A program made the position numbers and the translations under genes. Shown here in pieces: positions 14,001 through 28,130 of a stretch of 64,000 bases of DNA. This DNA is from Gymnogyps californianus (lineage: Eukaryota > Chordata > Aves > Accipitriformes > Cathartidae), in NCBI RefSeq assembly GCF_018139145.2, contig NC_059478.1, positions 20,553,001 to 20,617,000 on the forward strand, in the 5' to 3' direction. The number at the start of each line of letters is the position of its first letter. The stretch's first letter is position 1. Below the pieces are notes generated by a model. The model worked only from the letters and a program-made list of their open reading frames with translations. It ran no database searches and had not been told where the DNA came from.

Positions 14001-17000
14001 GTCTTTATATTTGAGGAATAAATGTGCTTGCAATGTCATCTGTGGGATTTCATTGTAGTGTTTTTCCCTACTGATTTGTGTGCAAGGGAGAACCGTACTT
14101 CTTATGAACTGGGGAAAATGGCAGCAAACTATGGTAGAGCTATTGAATTTTCAGAGCCTTATTTCTTTGTACTTATGGTGCAAATATGCACATTTGTTTG
14201 ATTTTCTGTTTCACTTGAATGGGCAAGGAAGAGAGACATTCTCTGTGGTTCAGAGAGAACATCTATTCTTACAATTCATAAACCAAGGGGGGAGGAAGTA
14301 ATGTCTTTTACATATATTGTAGCCTTTGCACATTTGGCTCCCAGCTTCATTCTACCTGTATGTGATTCCTGAGGGATGGCACTACAACTAGTAGGACTAC
14401 AAACACTTTATGTGAATATATCCTTCTCCATCTTACTAGAATCTGGCTCTCCACATACTTCGTCTTTGTAGGACAGGTGTGACAGTAGTGGTGCAGTTGG
14501 TCTTGTCTGGCACATGCAATGGGCCTGACTGCTGTAAAACTGACACAAGAGAATGGAGTGCAGTTGGTTTCTCCAGAGTTTTCTTCAGTTTTTTTTTTTT
14601 TTCTGTGAGGAGAAATAACCCATTTGAACAAAAGAATTTTCCAAATTTTTTATTGTCAGATGGCCTCTGTGGTCCACAGTCCACCCTTATTAAAATGTAC
14701 TAAGCTGTCAGATCAGACCAATCTTTTCTTAATGAAAAAGAAACATAATATGACAAAGAAAAGTCATCTTGTGAAATTATGTCAGAAAACAATTTCTCAT
14801 TGATATAAATTGACATTGTAAAAGAAAACAACCAAGCTTAAGAAATGTGAATGATTTCAGAATACTACAGAAAGAGTTATCCCAGGAAGGGGAAGTAACT
14901 TTTCTCTTTCCATCACTTCACTTAAGATTTCATTTGGTTTAAAAATTGCCCTATAAGGTTGTAATCCTGGCCTCACTGAAACCAAATAGGTTTGATTTCA
15001 AAACCCAAATCTCATTGGTCCAAGGCTGGAACAGAATCATAACCATTTTTCTTATAGCAAATTATGAACTATTCATCTTCTTTAGCTTACTTCTCTGCTA
15101 CTATTTTATGTTATTGTGGTCTTGACCTCTTAATTCTACATTTGGAGAAATCATTGTTCTGGTTACAGTACCTCATGTCTCTGGTATAACTCCTTCCCAG
15201 TCACTGAGTAATTTTCTGTTTTTAGATTTTACCTCTCTTTAGCTTATTGTTATGACTAAATCCTACTGACTTTCTTCCCACGGCTCTTGTCACACTCTAA
15301 GTAAGGTGGGAAATAATGCATTCTTTTCTTATAACATGTATCATGCCTTTGTCTTTTTACCCAAAGCACAGGGAGAAAATACCTAGAAAGGGTTAAGAAA
15401 GAGATCTAAAAAGTGCTAGGGATAGGCTAAATGGGAAGGAGCTGTTGCTGCAGCATGTCTTTCCCTGGTGTACCAGCACTGCCTGAAACTGTATCAGCTG
15501 TCAATTATTGATAGAAAAATCTGTTTCCAGAGGGCTGACTCTTCAGATAGTTTCAGCAATGCAACACTAATGGTAAGTGATTTCATTTTGCTACTTCTAC
15601 TGCAGAATTATTTTAAATCTGTTTCCATATCAGTGGGAGGTCCTGGTATGACTGTTTATTCTGCAGTATGTAATCTTGTTGGTTAAATCCATGATAAATA
15701 AACATTTTGCACTCTTATTGGCAATTTGTATGCAGAAGAGTTTGGTATATCATCCTGCCACGTGCTGCTGCTAAGGTTTGGGGTTTTTTTTTCCACTATT
15801 GCTCTCTACTGCACACTATGTTAATTGAAATACATTACCTTCAGTTTGAATGCTTATGCATTTTGTCCACCACATATATTTTGGAATGAGTTCTTTTTCC
15901 AGAATTCTTGCTCCTTTTCTCCGTTTTTATGCTCTTTCTCATCCATCCTTGAGCTTGCAGTTTATCTTTCCTTATAATAGAGAACTAGATTCAGGAACAT
16001 CTTCTGAATACAGTAAATCTTGATCCATTAGCTAGACAAAATATGCTTCCAGAGAACAGCATGAAGCTTTTTCTGTGGCAATATATCTATATATCACCTG
16101 CACAGTAATCCCTGTTTCTGAACCTGTGAATCCTACATGAGCTATGAAATATGAAGCACTGCCTCTAGAAAGCCAAGCAGTTCTGAGAGTGATACTTGAA
16201 GCTTGTAATGTTTGTCAAGAAAGAGAGAAATTCGGAGGCAACTCAGTTATTTTTAGCTGTAATCTCTACTATGATGAAGGTTTGATTTAAGTGGACTGTA
16301 GTTTTGACCTGGATGAGACATGGGTTGGTCTTGTTACCAAATGAGTCTGTGTCTTAATTATATTCCCGAATTGTGCCACCAGCAGGGCTGTTCTGGAACT
16401 GAAACACTATGATATAAAGTCCACAAAAGTCAATAGAAATGTCTATATTTACTTCATTGGGCTACAGAGAAGATCCTGTTACATATGGCTCGATCTCATT
16501 TACACTATAGATTTGAGACAAATTTTGTACTTTGTGTACATTTCTCCTGAATGATGGAACTGAGAAATTTCCTGGAGAAAGACTCTTTCTTCCTTCGAGC
16601 AATCAAAGGAGCATAAAAAATTCAGAAGAAGTTTCATATTTGTGAAAAAATATTCAGAGTCCTGGATCAATAACCAATTATGAATCTCAGTTTATTCTCC
16701 CTTTCTTTCTGTTTGGATTATCAATGGTCTTCTCCTTCATTCTCATTTGTACTAACACTTTGCGTTAAACATTTACTGAAAGATTTATTCCTCTGGTTAA
16801 TAGATGTGTTGTAACTTCTCCATATCTTTTTATTTATAAATGCATTTGGCTCAGTTTGGTGCATTTCTTTTTTTCCTTATCTGTGGTTATCAGGTAACTA
16901 TAATACTCCCTGGCTACAAAAAATTATTCTACAGTATGAAGGGTGTGATATGTCTGAGACAGTCAGAAGCACAAAACAATAAACATTGTAATTTTCAGCC

Positions 17001-19041
17001 TAAGATAATACGATGATTAAAAAAAAGTGTGTGTGGATCAGTTCTCAATCATGGTTTTTTTGGGTGGTGGTGGTGTGTGTTGCTATAACATAATAAGAAA
17101 TTAATGTATTTGTTTCTTTTGAATATTTGAAAACCAGTTAACTTTGCAGCCAGCATGTATTTGACTGTATAAGTTTATGCCTTTCTGCTTCATTAAGAAT
17201 GTACCTTTAAAAAATGTAAGATTAAAGCAATGAAAAATCAAATTGAGTCCTGCTAAATGAATTGAATATCCCACTGCTCTAGCCTCTGGCTGAGGACTTT
17301 TATTTCAGTACATTTCTCAAGTGTAGCTCTTAACCAACACACAATGACTTTTTTAAAAAAAAAAAAAACAAACACACTCCAGAGTCAATTGCTTTTAAGT
17401 GTTGCTTTTTGGGAGTTGACCAAGATGGATGAGGACAGGACTAACTGTGATACTGTTCCAAACTTGGAACTGTGCTGCTGCTGTGACTAAAGTCATGAAG
17501 GCAAATAGGCATGCTTAGGGCAGTTATCTCCTCAGATTTTGGAGTTATTTTAAACTACATTAAAAGCTACGATGCCATTGTCAGTATGGTCTCTGTAGCT
17601 CAGAGGCAATGTATGATTACTCAATAAATAAACTGTTTAATACTACAGGGTTGCATCAGTAATGCTGTACTTATCATTCAGAAGGTACTTTATTCTGATC
17701 CTATGAGTTCAAGCATATCCCAGAAAATTACTTTTTGGTAGGCTATTCTCATGCTTTGCTCTTTTCAGCAAAAATTAAAGCTAGTGTGTATAAAATCTGA
17801 TGCACTTCATTTTTCTTTCTTGTTTTGGGTATTCAAAGTATTCAATTTAGGGTCAATATTTAAGGCATGTTATTTTTCTAGGCTTTCTGACTATGTGCTG
17901 TATTTCTCTACAGGTGAGCAGTATATGCACAAAATCTTCCTGTAGTAGGATACTGGAGTCTCATCTCATTACTGATGAGGATAGTGACTCCATTTAGATC
18001 CCCTACAATGGATAAAAATAGCGTGACACAGAGGGTTTGGAGCCAATCCAGCCTTTTAAAGGAAGTTTTATAAATCGGGTCAATTCCAGTTAGAGAAGCT
18101 TTTGAGGACTCACATCCTTTTGAAACTGCTGATTTTCTCCTGTTTTCATTTGCAAAAATATTTTCGGATCAGTCATACCCCGTTGAGCCCCAAATACTAA
18201 GCTGTGGGGAGGAAAGCATGTTTTTGCTGAAATGTTTTGTAGCTGCTGGAGTTTGTGGCTGGCTTTATCAGCTGTTGTAAAATATTAGTTACACTGAGTG
18301 TGGCCTACAGTAGTCTTAGTGATACTGTAGGCCAACTGTGAATATTTCTGACTGTCATTTATTCTTTACAGAGTAGAAGTATATGGCACAGTCATTAAAA
18401 TATTAGAGGTCTAGCAACCCTCATACAAGCATATGAGTATTCCCAGTGGAGCTGAGCAAATTGATCCATAGTTGGAAGTGTCAGTATAATGTGATAAACA
18501 ATTCGGTGATCACGTAAGAGCACCTTTCTTGTACTTACATGGTCAAGAAGACTTTGAATAGATGTTTCTTGTGAGTGCACTTCGTAGCTTATTCAAGGCC
18601 TGATTTTTGTTTCACATTTGCACATCAGGTGCTGAAATTGCAGGCTAATGTCTGCCAATTTATATTTCCGGCTGCTGTGGGAGTGTCATCCTTGTTGCTA
18701 AACTAGAAAACATTGTTATGTGGCAGCAAGTGAATTAGGATGATGTAATCCTCAATCAGAGTTGTCGTGGGCCATGTGTGATAACTGCAGTCTGCATCTA
18801 GAGATGCCGAAATAGATCTATGAATCGTAGGCCTGTAAAATGTGAGATGAAATGGGGCAGACTTCATGTGGGGCTAAGGTGTGGCTCTTGCAATACACAG
18901 AAGTCTGTATAAATGATTTTAACCATATTTGTGTTCTTGTATCCCTGAACTTGACGCTATTTTCACACCAAGCCGATGCCAACGACTTGAAGCAAGGGAG
19001 GGAGAATTTGATGTGTGAGGGGGAACCTTCTAAAGATATCC

Positions 19042-19058
19042 TTTTTTTTTTTTTTTTT
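19042..19058. repeat. Poly-T run
   Basis: About 17 consecutive T in intron 1. Confidence 0.9.
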
Positions 19059-22000
19059 CCTTCCCCAAGATCCTTAGTAAATCTCCCCCCAAGGGCTACT
19101 TATAATACAATGAATCATTGCAAATATATCAGCTTCATTAAAGGATTAGTGCTTTTTATGTTAAGACAACTATGCTGATACATGTAAAATGTTAAATTGT
19201 CCTATCTTGCTCTATCTTGTCTCTAGCTCTTGCTAGAGAAATAAATCTTTTGAGAAGTGAATGACAGAAAAAAAAAAAGGAATAGTTTAATTCCAGCAGT
19301 GATTAGTGTGTGGGGTACATAATTTAAAACACCCTGTGATACATGTTGGTGTATGTTGACATGCTGTAATGAAGAGCATGGATGGCGCACTGTAAAGTCT
19401 AAAGCAGAGCAGAGATGTTCCCACGGGTGCCACAACTCAATTCCTCTCCTAACTCTCTCCTGTTTACCCTTTCCCCTACCAAACCCACACTGTTAATGTC
19501 AGACTTCAATATTACTATTACACACAATCGTTATTGCACATTATCATCTCTGTTTCTTTCATTAGCGGCTGTCTCACCACAAAGAGCGTTGGCCCTTAGT
19601 GTGCGGCAGTCTGGCAGTCAGCATGGCTTCCTGCACTCACGGTCCCCAAGACAAATCAAATAAATGTCCTTCAGCTGTTTGTTTTAAAGGGAATGCTTCA
19701 TTTGAGGTGACGGGGTCCAGCCCTCCGATGGGTGGTAGGTATCATGCCACTCAGCTGTCGCTTGCAGAGTTGATGTGGCCATTGCATTCTAACGTGGTGT
19801 ATGTTTCTAGGCTGAAAATGCCTAGGTCACTCCAACGCTATTTTAAATGAAAGTGGAATGATTGTTGGTATTGCTGAGGTAGGTAGTTACAATAAATAGA
19901 GATGGGTTTCCATTCAGCAGTGTTCAGTGGAACTTATTGTGATCAGGGGCTAGGAATACTTTCTGTTCTAGAGTTAGTGAAATGCTGTCCTGCTGACAGA
20001 TTTATGGTGTTATCAACACTTACTGAAGTGGTGAACAGTAGTACAAGACCTATGCGTTGTCTATGCTTTTTGCTGACAGAGAGTAGAACGTTAAACCTGA
20101 TATTTTTTTAGCAGCGAGTGATGCAGATATATGTTTTCAGAAATTAAGATTTTACTGTATAAAAACATGGTTATAGTTTGGGTTGTTTGGGCTATTTTGT
20201 CAATATTTTTCCTTGCCATTATGAATGCTAAATGAAGTTTATTAAAAGTTCCCTGCATTTCATTTATGAATTATTGATTTGTAAGTCATACAGGTTCTTT
20301 TCACTTGCCATGTCAATTAATATATTTCCTATGTTTTACTGAACAAGAAAAAGGTTCAAGCATTGTCTTTTTTATTGTAGTCTTCTAATTCTGTCTCGCT
20401 TTCTTTGATGGCCCTCTCTTTCAATATTCAGAGCACAGCTATGAAATTCTATAGTACTCAATTCATTAACATTCTGAAATATGTTATCACATTAGAAAGG
20501 GCTTTTGAAGGGTGAGAATGAGCCAACAGATAGTCACATTGTGTGCTCTGCTATGAAAGACACTTTGGAGGTCATTTTTTAAAGAGAAAATCAATCTTCA
20601 GCTTTGAAAGCTTTGACATTGATTTAAATTTGGCCAAGGATTTGAAGTTTCCTTTTGGAAAATGAATGAACACAAAAAGAAGCAATATTGCTTCAAGACA
20701 ACACTGAAAAGAAAAAAATTGCTTCTGTGCCCAATTCTGATCTCTGTATATTGTGAGCAGGAAATGATTAATTCCTGTGAAACTCTTATGTTGTGGCACT
20801 TCCACCATCTTAACAACTTCTAATATATTTCCTGTTTTCTGAGTCAGGGATATATACTTAGCATTTCATAGACCTTTTGTGGTAATAAACAATGAAAAAA
20901 CTCAACCCAGAGCTGTGAAGTGCAAAGTCAGGAAAGACCAAAAGAAAATCTCCTGTGAACTGAGACTGCAAAGCTCCGGAGGCTCTGTGCCAACACGTGT
21001 GGCTGAGCCTTGGAGCTGGCACTGAAGGGTCGTCTTCTGACCAGACTCCAACCATTTAAGATAACACACCTTTTATGTTCTCCAGCAAAAGATACAGGTT
21101 CACAACTGTGACACAGACTCTGTATTGCATTGTGTTTTGAAGGTAGACTGGAAGGGTCAGCGTAGTTGATGCTCTCAGTATTACTAAATAGGCGTTGTAA
21201 AATTATGTTTATTATGTAAGTTGTGTTGCAGAAGGCTAAGACTGATTCTAGGGCTTTTACTGATTGGGGTCTCGAACGGGAAATGGCAGTTGTAAGGTTA
21301 AACTCACACTAAAGTAACTGTAACTTATGAATTCAATGGTAGTGTGCTGTTACCATAGCTTGGTTTGGTTGTTTTGGTAGTTGGTTTGGTAGTTCAGAGA
21401 AATTTTGGAAGTTTTAGAAATGCTGGCCATTTGGATAAACTACTTCAGAGAAGTTTTACAGAACTACACAATTCAAAAAAGTTTTAGGTTGTGTAAATCA
21501 TGCTGTTTGTATTCTTGTGTAGCTTGTAGCTGTCCATTTAGCAAATCAAACACCTGAGAACTCTGTACATTCACTTTATCTGAAAGAACTGCTGAATAAA
21601 CATCTCATCTCATTTGATGGTGAGAGCGAAGGGTGTTGAAATTAATAGATTTCATTTGACTTCAGAATGTTTTGAACCAAACCCTAATGTGTATGCATTT
21701 TTAAGCCAGCTGACAGATAGCCTTTTAAAAACAAGCTTATCACTTTGACACATTGAGCCTCAAAATGAGGATTGCTTTTTGCATTTAGAATGTCTCTGTA
21801 GGAGTGAGAACTTGCCACCAAATTGTTCTTTTAGCGTGTTACAATAAAACTGCTTGGCTATGCTTGCTTGTAGCAGGAACACTTCAACATACGTTTTGTG
21901 AAGACACATTAAAAAAAATTGTGAAAGGGTATGAGGCTTTTAATTCTGCAGTTTAATTACTGCAAATTGTTATTACCTTGCTATTTGAGGGTGGTACTGA

Positions 22001-25000
22001 AAAAGGCATTTTTCTCTATTATAACTTCTGTTAATGTCTTAATCTCATTTTGAATCTGCATTTTGTACCTTAATTCCAGATCAACAGTAGATTATAGTTT
22101 TGTATAACTGTAATAAATAACAGACCCCTCACTATGGTGCATCCAGACTTTCATATTGTAAGATCTAAGGGAGCAGAAAACTCAATTATTTAGGTTAGAT
22201 TGAAAAAAACCAGAACTCAGATGTTTGCTAGGTCAATGCTCTGAAGACTATTTTAACTTCTTTCTTTTTCATGTTTCTGTGAATTTTTTTAAATTTTATT
22301 TTTCCAGCTAATTGGGGAGTGGGGATTGCAGCGCTGTGATGTTGTCCTTCTGTCCCTATGGTCATCTGCCAAGTTCTGTAACTGTATCTTCAGTGGGTCT
22401 CCATTTCAGAGTGAAAGCTCCTTATGTCAGGAGCTTTGTGGATTTCTTCCCAGCTACTGTGAGTTTCCAGGCACTTTTGACAGCACTGAGTAAATTGCAC
22501 TAATGGGCTCAGAGGAATGCAGTCTGCTAGTTTTAAAATCTATTCTAAAATATTCCGCTGTCGGTGAGTGATTACTTGTCTGTACACAAAGAATGCAGGA
22601 AATTAAAATAAAACTGACAATCTAGTTTTTGCAGCATTTCACCTAGGTAAATAGGAAGACACTTCAGAAATGTTAGTTGTCTTCGAGAGGTCTTGTCGTA
22701 TGTGCCATGGCTTAAGATATGAAGTTATGTTTTCAGTTCATATATGTAAAGTTAAGCACATGCATAGCCCATGGAGCTTTTCAAACTGGTCACCAGTAGT
22801 GTCACAATAGCTAGAAGGAAGGAAGAGGTTCACAGGTAAAAACAGTGCATTGAGTGATACAGTGTTGTTTCTGCTTTGGAACATGGAGTATTTGGATAGC
22901 AGATGATTCTACCATTCTTAATGCTTAAATCTATTAGGTTAAATCTATTTTATATGTGCATATGCAATCTAGTCTCCTTTTGTTAGGGTACACAGTAGTG
23001 GTTTCATAGTTACTGGTATGATCCAGGCTAGCTTGAAGAATCTCATTGACTTGAGTGTTCTTTGCAATAGATTCTCAAGTTGCACCACTTTATTTTATGT
23101 TTGAATTTGACTCCCCCTTCTCTATTTTCATCTGATTAATTCAACCTTTTTCTGAGATGCTTACTCTTTGGGAAAAAAAAGGGTCTGATGGCATGCAATT
23201 CCTGTTCAGAGATTAAAAATAACCTTTTCAGCTCCACACTGCATCAGGATGTAAAGTGAAGGATCATGAAAGGCAGAGGTCACTTGTGAGCAGTATGGAG
23301 CAAATAACTTAGGAAATAAGAGAGGGATTTGTTCAAAAATACTTCTATATAATCTAGGCCACAAGAATATTTTTCAGGCAATTTACTAACTTCTTACGAT
23401 ACACTTAATTTGCGTAACAGCAAAAAATACTCTTAATTTTTAATTTTCTACAACGTATTACAACTTGTTATCAAGGAAACATGGATCATTCCATTAACTA
23501 TCAAACCACTTCTTCCTACTGTCCCCTGCTCTTCACCCAGGCACCCTCGTACCTTGCTCAGACTGTTCCCTTAGATGGACTCAAGCATCTGCTTTGGTCC
23601 CTGTCTGTGTGCAACACTTCCCTCTCCAGCAAGAGTACCCTACCTCTGCTGTCCCTGGAGGAAAAAACCTCCTTTTTTCTTTTTTTCTTCTTTCTCTTTC
23701 TAGGTCAGGATTCTGTGCAGTGTATCTCTCTTACTGGCTCTCTCACACCTTTGCCAGGCAACAGTAAAGATAGCATCTCATCTTTTTTCCCCCCATAGAA
23801 CACTTTTATTCAAAGTGCTTGTTTGTATAAGAATGTGCTAACCTGATGAAGATGCATTCATTTCTTCTTTACAAGTGTTTCTCCACTTATAGTTTAACCA
23901 TTTTTGTTCAGCCACCCTTGAATCAGTATGGGTGAGCAACAAACCTTCACCAATTTGTGTGTATCACGATTTCAGGAGGGAAATGGTATATGCAGCAGGA
24001 ACTGTGATCCTTTTCTGTCTGAGTGTGAATTCAGAGATTCCCGATAGCTGACTTGCCAAGGTTAAGCAAGCTCTGTCAGTCCCAGTTTGGAAATAGAATA
24101 CTTTCTTCCATGTTATTAAAAGCAATCTCTTAGAAACAGGTCTTTCAGGTAGGTTACTAGAGAGATAAGCCTCTACGTTATTGTAGCTGAACGCAGATTA
24201 CAGGTTATGCTATTTTATAAGTAAAAGCATGTCACAGTTATAAGGACTGACTTGGAATTTGGTGTAATCATAACCCGACAATGCTGCTGCCATTACTGTT
24301 GCATGATCCGGTGGGCCCTGCAATAAGCTTTGCCCTGTAACTGGCAATTCCGTTGGGGCGGCAGAGGCTGCCCGCATAGAGGTGTGCGCTGCAAGTCTTT
24401 TTCCTTCAGCATGCCTGAGACAACTGTGCTGTGACCTGGGAGTAGGGCTGGGCAATAATAATAAATCAAGAGATGTGAGCTAGAAAAAGGTGCCTGGGGA
24501 GGACCTGGGTCAGAGAATGAAGTAACTCTGGGGTGATTTCTGCTGTATAGAAGTCAAAAAGAGGAGAGATGTGTGGAAGCTTGTGGCTGCCAGGGCCTGT
24601 GGCATTGCAGTGTTGCATCTCAGTGTGCGTCCCTCTCCTTCCAGCTCCCTCCCCTCAGCAACAGCCCTTCATTTATTGCTCTCAGAGATGTATTCCTGTC
24701 TCTCCCAAGTGACCCATTCCCCCAGTTAGAGAACTGCTCATCTAAAGTGTAGTCTGAGGAACAGTTGCAGTTTACTTGGGAGGATTGCAGCTTCCTCAGT
24801 AGCCTGGTCTTAGGTTTTCTTGCTGCAGAATTGGAACTTCTTGTGGTACTGCACTGGGGACATACAAAGCATGGAGGTCTAAGCAGGAGCAAGTCTACTG
24901 CTCCCATGGCTTAGCCTGCAACTCACAGCTAGTGCTCTGGGTAATGTATTCCCCCAGATGAGATGCTGTACCTCTCATCTGTCACTTGACATGGTGGGAA

Positions 25001-26711
25001 GAAAAGCTGAGACTGTCCAATTTCATTGGACCTGTATTTACCCTTTGGAAAGGAGATGGTTCCAGTAGGAACAAAGGAAAGGACTGCATCCTGTGTAAAA
25101 TATTTTGGAAAACTACTAATTTAGAACTGCTGGTGTTTTCATATTCAGTGAAATGGTTGTTTGGAGATGGGCGACTTAAGAGGAGTGAAGCAATTGTAAA
25201 ACAATTTTGAATTATTATATACAAGCTTAAGGCAGAATACAGTTTAACTTTATCGGTATAGGACAGTGCTTGTGAAAAGTCAAAATCCTAGAGTAAGTTT
25301 GAATACAGAGTACAGTAATGATCCCTTCCGTCTTTGAAGAATTCAGTTTAAATCAGGATTTGACAAATAGACTGCATGTGTCTTTGTAACAAGATTTGAC
25401 ATCATTAGAGGAGTGCATGCTTCAGCTGTGATGATAAAAATTATGTCATCCATAATCTTGTCAAGAAAAGAGTTACTTCAATGATCAGTTTGCAGAGATT
25501 TTTGTGAGAGTTAGTCAGTCCAATTACTTTGTTTTCCATATGGCCAAACTACTAATTGTCCATAGAATACTCTAAAGGTGACCATAAATCTTTACCATCA
25601 ACTCATGTATGTGTGCTAAAAAGTTGGCTGGTTGAAAGTCACAGACCTTGAGTCTTGGTGCTTTCTATTTAAACCCTAAAGAGTATTCTTCTCAAAAGAG
25701 TAGAATAGTTTCTATATAAAGAAAAATGGTAATTCAACAATGTAGTGCAGTTTGGAGCTTTATGGTCCACCTTCAGAATACAATGTGTTATAGTAACTTT
25801 GGGCAGATATTTTTCTGTGATTATAAGCTGAATGAAAGCTCTATGAGCTGCTTGGTTTTTATTACCATATCATAGCTTGTAACTCATGCTATATTAGTAA
25901 GGGCTGGCTTTTCTCACAGGGAAATATTAGTTGTCTTGACATTCTTCCAAATTTGTTCAAAGTTTTTAGCCAGTACAGTGGAGGAACAACTGCTAGGCAT
26001 TTGTGTATGTGCATAGAAGTCCTTAATTGGCTAACAGACGTACTTCAGTATTATTCCCAGGAGCTAAACATGTCTTGTACTCTGGTGGTATTCTTAGCTT
26101 GAGAAACAGATAACATGCAATATTCAGTGAGTCATTGTGCCCAGCACTGCTTTTCCTTCACAGTGGTTTTAAGGAGGATGAATGCTTTACTTTTCCATCT
26201 CTGTGTCTAATTTTAGTAGGCCAGCGGGCAGGAGGACTTTCAGGCCACCTTCTCAGATGACGGCATCCAAAACATTAAAACTTCAAAATGACTTGCCAGT
26301 TTTAGTTCAATTTGGGGGGATTTTCTCAGCGAGTTCTGGTTCAGCAAAGTATGTTTCAAGTAGGTATGGCTGGGTGTTACTGCTATGCTGTTGAACATTG
26401 TATCTGTGTATAAAACATTTCCTGTTCTTACTTTCTGGATAAATGCACAGGGTCATGTTTTAGTGTTAATTTGTGGCACTCCACTAAATGGACTTGAGGG
26501 AGATTTGGTTGTCTTATTACAAAGCAGAATTTGGCCCCTAGTACATTGGCGACAGTCATAAAAGCAGCATAATCTGTTCTCTTTATCCTTTTGTGTTAAT
26601 GGACTGTTAAGGGTAAATTTCCATCTTGAAAGGAAATAAGATCTTGCAGCTCTAGGTATCTGCTTTTATATTTTCTTACCAAGAGGGTGACTTGTCCAGA
26701 ATATAATTGTA

Positions 26712-26736
26712 TCTCTCTCTTTCTCTCTCTGATGTA

Positions 26737-26769
<33 letters not shown>
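26712..26769. repeat. Compound microsatellite (CT)n-(CA)n
   Basis: A CT-rich run at 26712-26730 is followed, after GATGTACGTA, by about 14 uninterrupted CA units at 26741-26769. This is the longest perfect dinucleotide run in the window and is likely length-polymorphic. Confidence 0.95.
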
Positions 26770-26771
<2 letters not shown>

Positions 26772-27954
26772 AGGATTTATAACTAATGTTTTGGTAATTT
26801 TGCTAATGCACATCTCCAATCTTATGACCAAATATGTTTTATGTCATAAGTCATGGCTGAATTTGACTTTACTGTAATTTTCTGCTATTTATAGCAGAAG
26901 AAATTCCTCGTGCTCTATATAGAGCTGTTCTAAATAAGTTTTGCAATCACCACAAGTGGCAATATAAACTAATCTAAAGCTAGTGTAAGGAACTTTAGCC
27001 ACACATATAATTGCAGAAAAGAAATGAAAGCATTTAAAAATCAGTAACTTATATAGTATATGTTTGGAAAACTCGTAGATTTGTTTGAGACAGCCTACCA
27101 AAGACAGCATTTGTTTCCTTGCAGACTTTATAACAGTGCTGCACACCTGAAATCATGTAGCAGTGTGTTTAGAAGCATTTTATTCCTGAGGTTTTTTCCT
27201 AATATTTTAGCCCGTTGTTCTTATGTGCTTAAACTGGACTTAAAAAACTTTTTAATATGTGGGATTTTCACATGTGGTAGTGTATTCATAGAGAAAAAAA
27301 TTTGAAATTTTGCATCAGTGTAGACATGAAAAATAGCATTTTATGTAAATAATTACTCATTTTAGAAGCTGACAATTTAGATACTTGCCAACCCAAAGTG
27401 TCTTTGAAATTGTGTCCATTGTGTCATGAGGTGATCATGAAGCTGCAGCCATGTGTTCCCAAGTGATTTTGGACAATTGCTTTAAAAAATGTTGAAAAAT
27501 GAAAAAGTGGAAAAAGATTATTAAAGTGATTTCAGTTATTTCCCATTTGGTACCTGAAAATGCATAATGCAGTGTGTCTGATATTAAATTTTTAATTAAA
27601 ATATGGTTTAAAATTGCTATAAATTCAGTGAGCTTTGTGGAGAAAAAAATTTGCAGTATTGACTGAATTCAGTGTTACCTATTTTCATGCCCAAAATCTC
27701 CCATACACAAATGAAAATAAGAAAATGATAAAATATCATTTTGAAAATTAATACTGCAGAATGATTTTTCCCAGAAACAAAACAATTGAATTGTAATGAA
27801 CAAAGTTTTGTATTTACAATAACTTGATCAATCTTTTAAAATAAGCATTACTTTTGACTTGTTATTAAAAGCATTTCCATATTTAGTTTTCTGCTGTTTA
27901 TATTTTTTTAGGATTTCTCTATAACAAAGTCTCTCTTATATTTTTTTAACACAG

Positions 27955-28105
27955 ATATCTATCCATTCCAGAACTAGTATTTGCTACAACCAGAGACTAA
28001 AATGGTATGACTGGAACTTTAAATAATTTGGCTTTGACAGCTCCATCATTTTCTGAGAACTTGGAACGGGATTTGGGCTCTGCTTCGGCACTATCCTAGG
28101 TTATA
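27955..28105 (+). other. TTLL7: 5' untranslated part of the exon holding the TTLL7 start codon
   Basis: The best acceptor upstream of the start codon is at 27953-27954, where a pyrimidine-rich CTCTCTTATATTTTTTTAAC tract precedes ACAG. A second possible AG lies at 28098-28099, just before the ATG. An in-frame TAG at 28097-28099 blocks any upstream extension of the coding frame, so these bases are untranslated. Confidence 0.55.
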
Positions 28106-28130
28106 ATGCCATCCTTGCCTAATGAGGGAG
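28106..28130 (+). CDS. TTLL7: TTLL7 coding exon 1 (start codon; residues 1-8)
   Basis: It encodes MPSLPNEG plus the first base of codon 9. The ATG has A at -3 and an in-frame stop nine bases upstream (28097-28099), which fixes the start. The donor is GGAG|GTATGC. The octapeptide agrees with the remembered mammalian N-terminus except at one position. The following intron (28131-28274) is only 144 bases. Confidence 0.85.

Larger units (their letters stand above)
7995..27954 (+). other. TTLL7: TTLL7 intron 1 (about 20 kb, inferred)
   Basis: Between the CpG island and the first coding exon lies about 20 kb without recognisable protein sequence. It holds poly-T (19042-19058), poly-A (near 17355-17368) and a CT/CA microsatellite (26712-26769). 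No CR1 copy or tRNA was recognised. Frames of 60-108 codons occur on both strands without splice or similarity support. Additional untranslated exons could lie here; they cannot be called from sequence alone. Confidence 0.6.

Noticed and set aside
22307..22503. TTTATTTTTCCAG acceptor with a 63-codon frame in intron 1
   Set aside because: The acceptor is good, but there is no convincing donor and no similarity; at most an unverified untranslated exon.
26210..26375. A possible untranslated exon with AG before it and GTATGG after it
   Set aside because: Splice sites are weak and nothing else supports it; AG and GT pairs are frequent in intron 1.
26741..26769. Regularly repeated short units (checked as a CRISPR-like array)
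   Set aside because: It is a plain CA dinucleotide microsatellite in vertebrate DNA, without spacers.
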